The notes under the pieces are model-generated. The model saw only the letters and a program-made list of their open reading frames with translations, ran no database searches and had not been told where the DNA came from. A program made the translations under genes and the position numbers. From Fomitopsis serialis (lineage: Eukaryota > Basidiomycota > Agaricomycetes > Polyporales > Fomitopsidaceae), in the NCBI RefSeq assembly GCF_022376445.1, contig NW_025954962.1, forward strand, positions 1-64,000: 64,000 bases of DNA, in the 5' to 3' direction. Below, in pieces: positions 58,818 through 64,000 of this stretch (within the stretch, counting starts at the first letter, position 1; each line of letters starts with the position of its first letter).

Positions 58818-60330
58818 TTATCCTACCCGCCGTCGCTTTTCACTTCGCTGACCATCGTCTCCATGAACAGCACTAGACCGCTTCCGTGGCATGGGTCCAG
58901 AGGAACCTGGGGCGAACGGTCTTCGCTTCTTCTCTTTCTGACTTGCCTTCTTCTGCCTCTTGTCTATCGCTTTCTTCACTGCACCGCGCCCGCCTGACGC
59001 AGCGAGAGCCTCGTATTTAGCTCGCAGTAGAAGATCCTTCTTGTCGGCTGGCATGATTTGTCAGTAACAATGGAAGTCAAGTAGTCCCCAGTACGCACAA
59101 TCCTTCATAAACCATGCCCCCTTTCCTGCCTTTCGCCTTTCGCCTTCTTCTTTGGCCACCTTCTCTAGAGCCTCCTGTTCAATCTTTTCCTGCCGGTCCT
59201 TACTGACCATGCTCTCAGCACGCTTGTAGGCGCGCTCCAGCCTTTGGACCTCTTGCTCGCGTTCTTCTCGCAAATGCCTCGGCGAGTTGACCAAAAGCTT
59301 GCGCGCGCGCTTCAGATTATCTCTGAGCGTTCGCATCTCTTGAGAATGCATGTCTGCAAGGAACCCATATTGCGAGCGAAAACGCTTGGCCGAGAGTTCT
59401 CCTGTCATGGGTAAGAACCGTGGATCTCTGGGGACCTGGCGGAATGTTGATGAAGATCATGCACTACGTGACGAGAGACATACCACTTTCTCTCCTTCGA
59501 CAGCCAGCTTTTTCCTGGGGACCGGTTTCTTCGAGCTCACTTCTGTCGGACTACAGACTTTGTCAGCGGTACCAAGAGGTCAGAAACACTGATACATACG
59601 CATGCTTACTTGACCGTTTGGGGATGTCTTTCTTCGACTTTCGGGGTTCATCCACCTCTCTCGCTTTCCCCTTCACATCGTAGCGCGATGAGACCTGCTC
59701 TACGTCGGACACACCGTCTTCTTCATTTGAGTCATCCGCTTCTGGATCTAACGCACTAGAGCGGGCTAGTTCTCTCTGCGCTTTCCGCAGTGTGCCAAAC
59801 GACAAGGACGCGAGCACTGTAGGGAATAGCTAAGGCTTGCGTTTGCTCGCCCGATGCGAGTGAGACTCACCATCCTCCGCCCCGTGAGTCTATCGAGTGT
59901 CATATCTCAGGTGAACGAGTTTCAAGATTTCCAGACAATGTTGTTCACGCACTGACTGTTCCGCTTCTTCCTCAGAAGCACTAGACTCCGGGTCGCTATC
60001 CGCCTCACTAGCCTCCTCCAATTCCTCGTCGTCCACCCACTGAGCTACACGTGCCCCATCCAAGTCAATCTCCTCTGGCTCCTCATCCACAACCTCATTG
60101 CCTGATCCATCTTCCGATGATGCATCATCTTCACCCTCGTCTTGTTCGAAGAAACCTTCAGAGCCGGACGCGGAGGCAGATGCCTCCGACTCTTCGTCAG
60201 ATTGCTGAGCCTGTCGTACGGCTTTGGGTGTGCTGCTTCCAGTCGCCAAAGGTGTAACTCGCGATGCACCACGTTCTTGCGCTGCATGCGCGGGAGGGCG
60301 TCGGGAAGCGGGGCGAGCTCGTCGAGGCAT
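58818..60330 (-). CDS. RRP36: rRNA biogenesis protein RRP36
   Basis: Nucleolar component of the 90S pre-ribosome needed for early cleavages toward 18S rRNA. MPRRARPASRRPPAH opens a basic region followed by a long acidic S/E/D stretch (DEESEASASASGSEG...). Then come LASLSFGTLRKAQREL, SSKKPVPRKK, PRDPRFLPMTGELSAKRFRSQYGFLADMHSQEMRTLR, the helical SPRHLREEREQEVQRLERAYKRAESMV, KAGKGAWFMKD and the basic tail DKKDLLLRAKYEAL...KKAIDKRQKKASQKEKKRRP, all RRP36 hallmarks. Splicing between the acidic stretch (ending near 59930) and LASLSF is not resolved: the obvious donor/acceptor pairs do not give one frame. Confidence 0.88.
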
Positions 60331-60689
60331 GCCAAGAAGTTGTGCAGATCGGGCAGGGATCTCAAATGGCGGAAATGAGCGCAGGCAGGTCGATCAATCG
60401 CCCCGCCATCTTGCTCCTCCCGATTAAGAAGGTGCTGTGGTACGAACGATTAATGTGAACGTGATTTGGGCTGCGGCAATGTCTCCGAAGAGCTTGATAG
60501 TACAAGATCCCGGTCACGCCGGCAGCTGGAGAAGACGACGACATACATAGGATATGATTGCGACAGACGATTCAGGCGATGATGACAAGGAGGCCTAGCA
60601 GAGCTGGTATCAAACCGCATGACTGGACGTTGTGAAGTCTACAATATTTATTCCATAATTATACCCGGGCATACAGTCATACACTATCC
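60331..60689. other. intergenic region
   Basis: RRP36 promoter side and 3' side of the caspase-like gene. Nothing else seen. Confidence 0.4.
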
Positions 60690-62133
60690 CTAGAATTCCA
60701 AAACTGTCTTGGATGACCTCCAACGCCGAAGGACACTACAGCCGAAGCGTGCGAGAAGGAACCCGATCCGTAAATAGGTGGGCCTAATAATTCGCAAGAC
60801 TACGGGCTTCCTCCGCCTGTCTATGCGAGCCAATGCCGGAATAAACGGCGATTGTGCGAACGGAATCTTGTCGAGCTTCCTGTTGGGCCCTCTGCACTGC
60901 GGACGCTGATTCAGGGTGCGCAATTTGCCAGCGACACGGCTGGTAATCTGCCTGTAGCTGAGACTCGGCTCCCTGCGCAGAACCTGGAAAAGCTCCAGTG
61001 TGAAGGCCCCGCGATGCTCGCCATTATCATCTACCACCTCATAGGCGCTCTCGTTTTGACCACACGCAGCCAGCATGGTGTAAGGCCCGTGGTGAGAGCT
61101 AGCGTCGGGTTGGAAAGTTGCCCTGATAGGCGTCAGGTTCGCTCGGCGAGGTACAACTGGGATGCCGCAGCGGATGTCTAAGTCGAGATCCAGAGGAAGC
61201 GGCGTGGAACAGGTAGGCAGTGCCGAGCGGGCGGTCACAGTATCCCCACGAAGGATCTGAGACATGCCGCCGGAGTGACATGAATCAAGGATTACTGTCT
61301 GATGAGGACTACGATAAGTGTGAGCTTGCCGTGGGCAAAGATCTAAGTACTCACGATGTCACACCCTCTCACGTGCTCTAATCGACTCAGCAGCGCATGC
61401 AAGGTCGGCTGGGGGATCCCGCGCACTATTCCGCCTTTGCCAGAGAGTGCCCCTTCATTGTATGGGCATATTGTCTCTGCGATGTTGCCCACGCAACCCC
61501 ATTGCGGACTCACTTGGGCATAGGAACCATGCCCAGCAAAGTATATAACCACGGCGTTCTTCTTGGTAATGCGAGGGTTGTTGATAAGTTTTTGATCGAG
61601 GGACGCGAGAATCGCAGATTGAGTCGCCTCCTCGTCCCGCAGATTGACAATATGGGGCGAGGGTACGCCGAGATCATCGCGCAAGTATTTGACAACGTCG
61701 TCCGTATCGTTGCCGCATCCACGTAAGGGTGGGATCCGCAAATTCTCGTATTTGCCTATGCCGATAACAACAGCATGTACATCTTTTCCGTCCATCCTCG
61801 GCCGAGAGGTTTCCACTTGCGGCCTTGGACGGACAGGTGACTTCTGGGTGCTGCTGATACTTTGTCCAAAACGTCAGCCATGTCTTGCATATGACGATTC
61901 GTAAACAATACTTACGTATCACTATCAATACCGGTTCCCGGGGAAGAGGGATGGACATAAGCGTGGCGGGCTACGGGTAGCACGGCAGGAGGATCGCAAG
62001 ACTTCGAGAATCTCGGATGCGCACAACTGTTCATGACGTGCGTGTGCAAGTAAGGGGACGGACTGATGAACACTTGAAAGATACCTACGAGCAAAGAGGC
62101 CCCTTCGCCACTCCTTATAGCGGCGCTGCTCAT
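60690..62133 (-). CDS. caspase-like (peptidase C14) protein, metacaspase type
   Basis: Cysteine protease fold cleaving after basic residues in metacaspases, linked to protein quality control and cell death. A short N-terminal part (from MSSAAIRS at 62133; middle exon VHPSSPGTGIDSDT) leads to the catalytic domain. Its landmarks are DGKDVHAVVIGIGKYENLRIPPLRGCGNDTDDVVKYL, VIYFAGHGS with catalytic His, and TVILDSCHSGG with catalytic Cys (after an intron following RGCDI). The p10-like part has TMLAACGQNESAYEV, HRGAFTLELFQVL and LSYRQITSRV. The sequence after RPQC differs from typical relatives, and the stop at 60690 may lie behind an unseen intron. Exon borders at 61930-62110 are approximate. Confidence 0.85.
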
Positions 62134-63216
62134 ACCTCTTGAGAAGCTACGAGTGTCGGTGGACTGACGCGACTCTATCCAATGAGGAGTGCTCTATCCA
62201 CCGACTACATCTGAGCGTGTTGCCCGCGCGCGGATGGTCAACATCCCAACGCCATGGCCAGTGCTGCGCGTCGGCTGTACGTGAGTTGATGGGCACATCA
62301 GTGAGGGTGGAATGGAGGGACAATGCAGGTGTAGTGGTACAATTAACGACATGCATGCGACTGCGACACCACCATACCAGTGCACCGCGGGCGAATTATA
62401 CTGTGTTTGAAAATGAGGTCAACTCTAGGTATTGACGAATTGTAACAGACTCACAGAAGCTGAGGCCTGAGGCCTGAGAAGCGATGCGGCCATTGCCCTG
62501 AGCAATACCTGGCGTGGTAGATCGAAGACAATCGTTGCAGCGTCGATTGCGGCTCCGCTCGCCGCTCGCCGATCATACGCTTCAAGTTGTTTTCGCGACC
62601 TCGCTGCACGCCGGCACTGGCAGTTCACGAGTCCGAGTGAACGTGCATACACTAAAACCACTGCACGCGCATGGTGTGGAGATGCACAGGCTCGGGTGCA
62701 GAAAGACCGATGCTCGGAACTCACGCTGAGGGTAGGCTTATGCAGGCATCGCGTAGGCGGACTGGACCCACTATGACCTGAACGGTGGTCAGTCTAGGGT
62801 GGACGTAGTGGCTGTGTGCACGGTGTACACTTCCACCGACCTAACTCCCGCAGCATCATCGGCAGTTTGTTAGATCTGTGGTAAGCATCCCGCGACGCGG
62901 CCCACCGGCAGAAAGCAGGACAGTGGCTTTCGTTCCGTGATGCGGAGGTTGGTCAAGGAGGTTCCCTTGTCCTAAAAATCGAAGGCAGCATCTTTCAACA
63001 GAGAAACAAACAAATCGCGAAGCAAACGGGCAGTGACTGCATGTATAGTGGTGGCTGGGCGAAAATAACCCAGCCACCAAGCCACCAAGCCGTACCGAGT
63101 CTAGCGCCCATTACCACCGGCGCACGCACGTTTTCAACTTGCAGCAGCGTACTGCAGCTGATGGATATGCAATACATTTCACCAACAGAACAAATGTTTG
63201 CAAACAGGACTCCACG
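62134..63216. other. gene-free stretch
   Basis: 1.1 kb upstream of the caspase-like gene and downstream of the partial gene. No exon chain recognised. Confidence 0.4.
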
Positions 63217-64000
63217 CTAGACGTCATGTACTGCGCTGCTTTGTCCCTTGAAGGAATCGGGATCGTCCACAGTGGTCTGGGTCTCGACACCGTCCAATAA
63301 GACATATCGCCCGTTCTCCATGCGCACATCAAGTGCCAGTCCCTTCGACTGCACACCAGACCGCCAGAATGGGCTAAGGCCGAACCACACGGCCATCTTG
63401 GCAAGGAACGGTCGATGCTTTGGTTTTGTCTTTCTGAGCTCGTCGTCAAGAATGCCTTCCCAACGATAGTAAGGGCGTGCACGAATGGATACGTCATCAT
63501 AGTCGGTGCCTGCTCCGGTACCGAGCGTTGATGGTTGCATGAGAGTCTTCATGTCGACTTCTTCCATATCGAGCTCAGAGGTGTCCTCCCCAAGGTGCAA
63601 GACATTGGCCTAGAGTGCGCGAGTCAGCGCAAGTGGTGCAAGTCCAATACAAGGGCTTACCCCATGCGAGCCATGGAAAACGATGTCATTCATTCGCAGA
63701 TACATCTTGTTGAGCAAGCCGGCGTCGAAGAAATCGTCCCACTTCGCCTTCTTGTGCAATAGACCACGCTGAGTCAGGAAGGCCTCGAGCGCGGCACGGG
63801 GCAGAGGGGTATATGCTATTGAAGAAGGATAATGGGGGTCGAAATCTGACGCATGTTTCTGCAGAGCGCTGATAGTATTGTAGTTCCGTCTCCACAAGTC
63901 GTCCTGAGAACGGTGACAATCTACCTCAGTGCATGGCCGGGCCACAACAGACGAGATACGTACCCAGTAGACATACCACCATGTGGCCAATTCCGACGCA
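63217..64000 (-). CDS. partial hypothetical protein (5' part beyond window)
   Basis: At least three exons: the upstream part ends at WWYVYW, then LWRRNYNTISALQKHASDFDPHYPSSIAYTPLPRAALEAFLTQRGLLHKKAKWDDFFDAGLLNKMYLRMNDIVFHGSHG is read in pieces. After an intron near 63610-63660 comes HLGEDTSELDMEEVDMKTLMQ, the aromatic-rich PYYRWEGILDDELRKTKPKHRPFLAKMAVWFGLSPFW, and the stop at 63217. WWYVYW may end a membrane helix. Frame and codon use are gene-like, but I do not recognise the family. Confidence 0.65.

Noticed and set aside
1..64000. CRISPR arrays, operons, riboswitches
   Set aside because: Spliceosomal introns throughout show a fungal nuclear genome. No regular repeat-spacer pattern was seen.

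Overview
The window is nuclear DNA of a filamentous basidiomycete, most likely a wood- or litter-associated agaricomycete. It has dense protein genes cut by many short introns (about 48-62 nt, GT-AG with CTGAC/CTAAC-like branch sites), high-GC CpG-rich coding sequence, and families typical of Agaricomycetes: a long G-alpha with a large insert, a DUF6534 membrane protein, a fungal HNH nuclease, DASH Ask1 and an Hsl-type esterase. No operons are expected. Genes lie on both strands, often convergent or divergent.

Layout. 1-9.6 kb: a 1,604-residue coiled-coil protein, a D-amino-acid oxidase with two reading-frame breaks, and a small unknown protein. 11-17.5 kb: a DUF6534 membrane protein, an intron-containing tRNA-Trp, an almost CpG-free gene-less island, and the DASH subunit ASK1, also with frame breaks. 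17.5-22.1 kb: no gene recognised. 22.1-27.1 kb: a 570-residue G-alpha and a decayed HNH nuclease gene whose 3' half lies in a second CpG-free tract. 27.5-34.5 kb: RidA, proteasome alpha-5, a sugar transporter and inositol monophosphatase. 34.8-39.7 kb, minus strand: a SAP30BP/HCNGP-like protein, a multi-pass membrane protein and COG8. 40.1-42.4 kb: a 2.3-kb non-autonomous DNA transposon with about 62-bp inverted repeats and a 7/8-bp target duplication. 42.7-55.5 kb: an Hsl-type esterase, an RBM39/Rsd1 splicing factor, a ketol-acid reductoisomerase-like enzyme divergent from an SDR resembling L-rhamnose-1-dehydrogenase, a cupin, PEX16 and a coiled-coil protein. 55.9-64 kb: an MNR2/ALR-type Mg2+ transporter, RRP36, a caspase-like protease and a partial gene running off the edge.

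Most genes are housekeeping: proteolysis, Golgi tethering, peroxisome biogenesis, kinetochore, ribosome biogenesis and splicing. DAAO and PEX16 share a peroxisomal theme but are 44 kb apart. The most unusual signals are the complete transposon with dense subterminal repeats, two tracts almost without CpG (one starting inside a gene), a likely one-nucleotide exon in the esterase gene, at least four GC-AG introns, and several single-base frame breaks, some at homopolymers, in otherwise conserved genes. Exon junctions were read by eye from splice consensus and family similarity; no search or alignment program was run.
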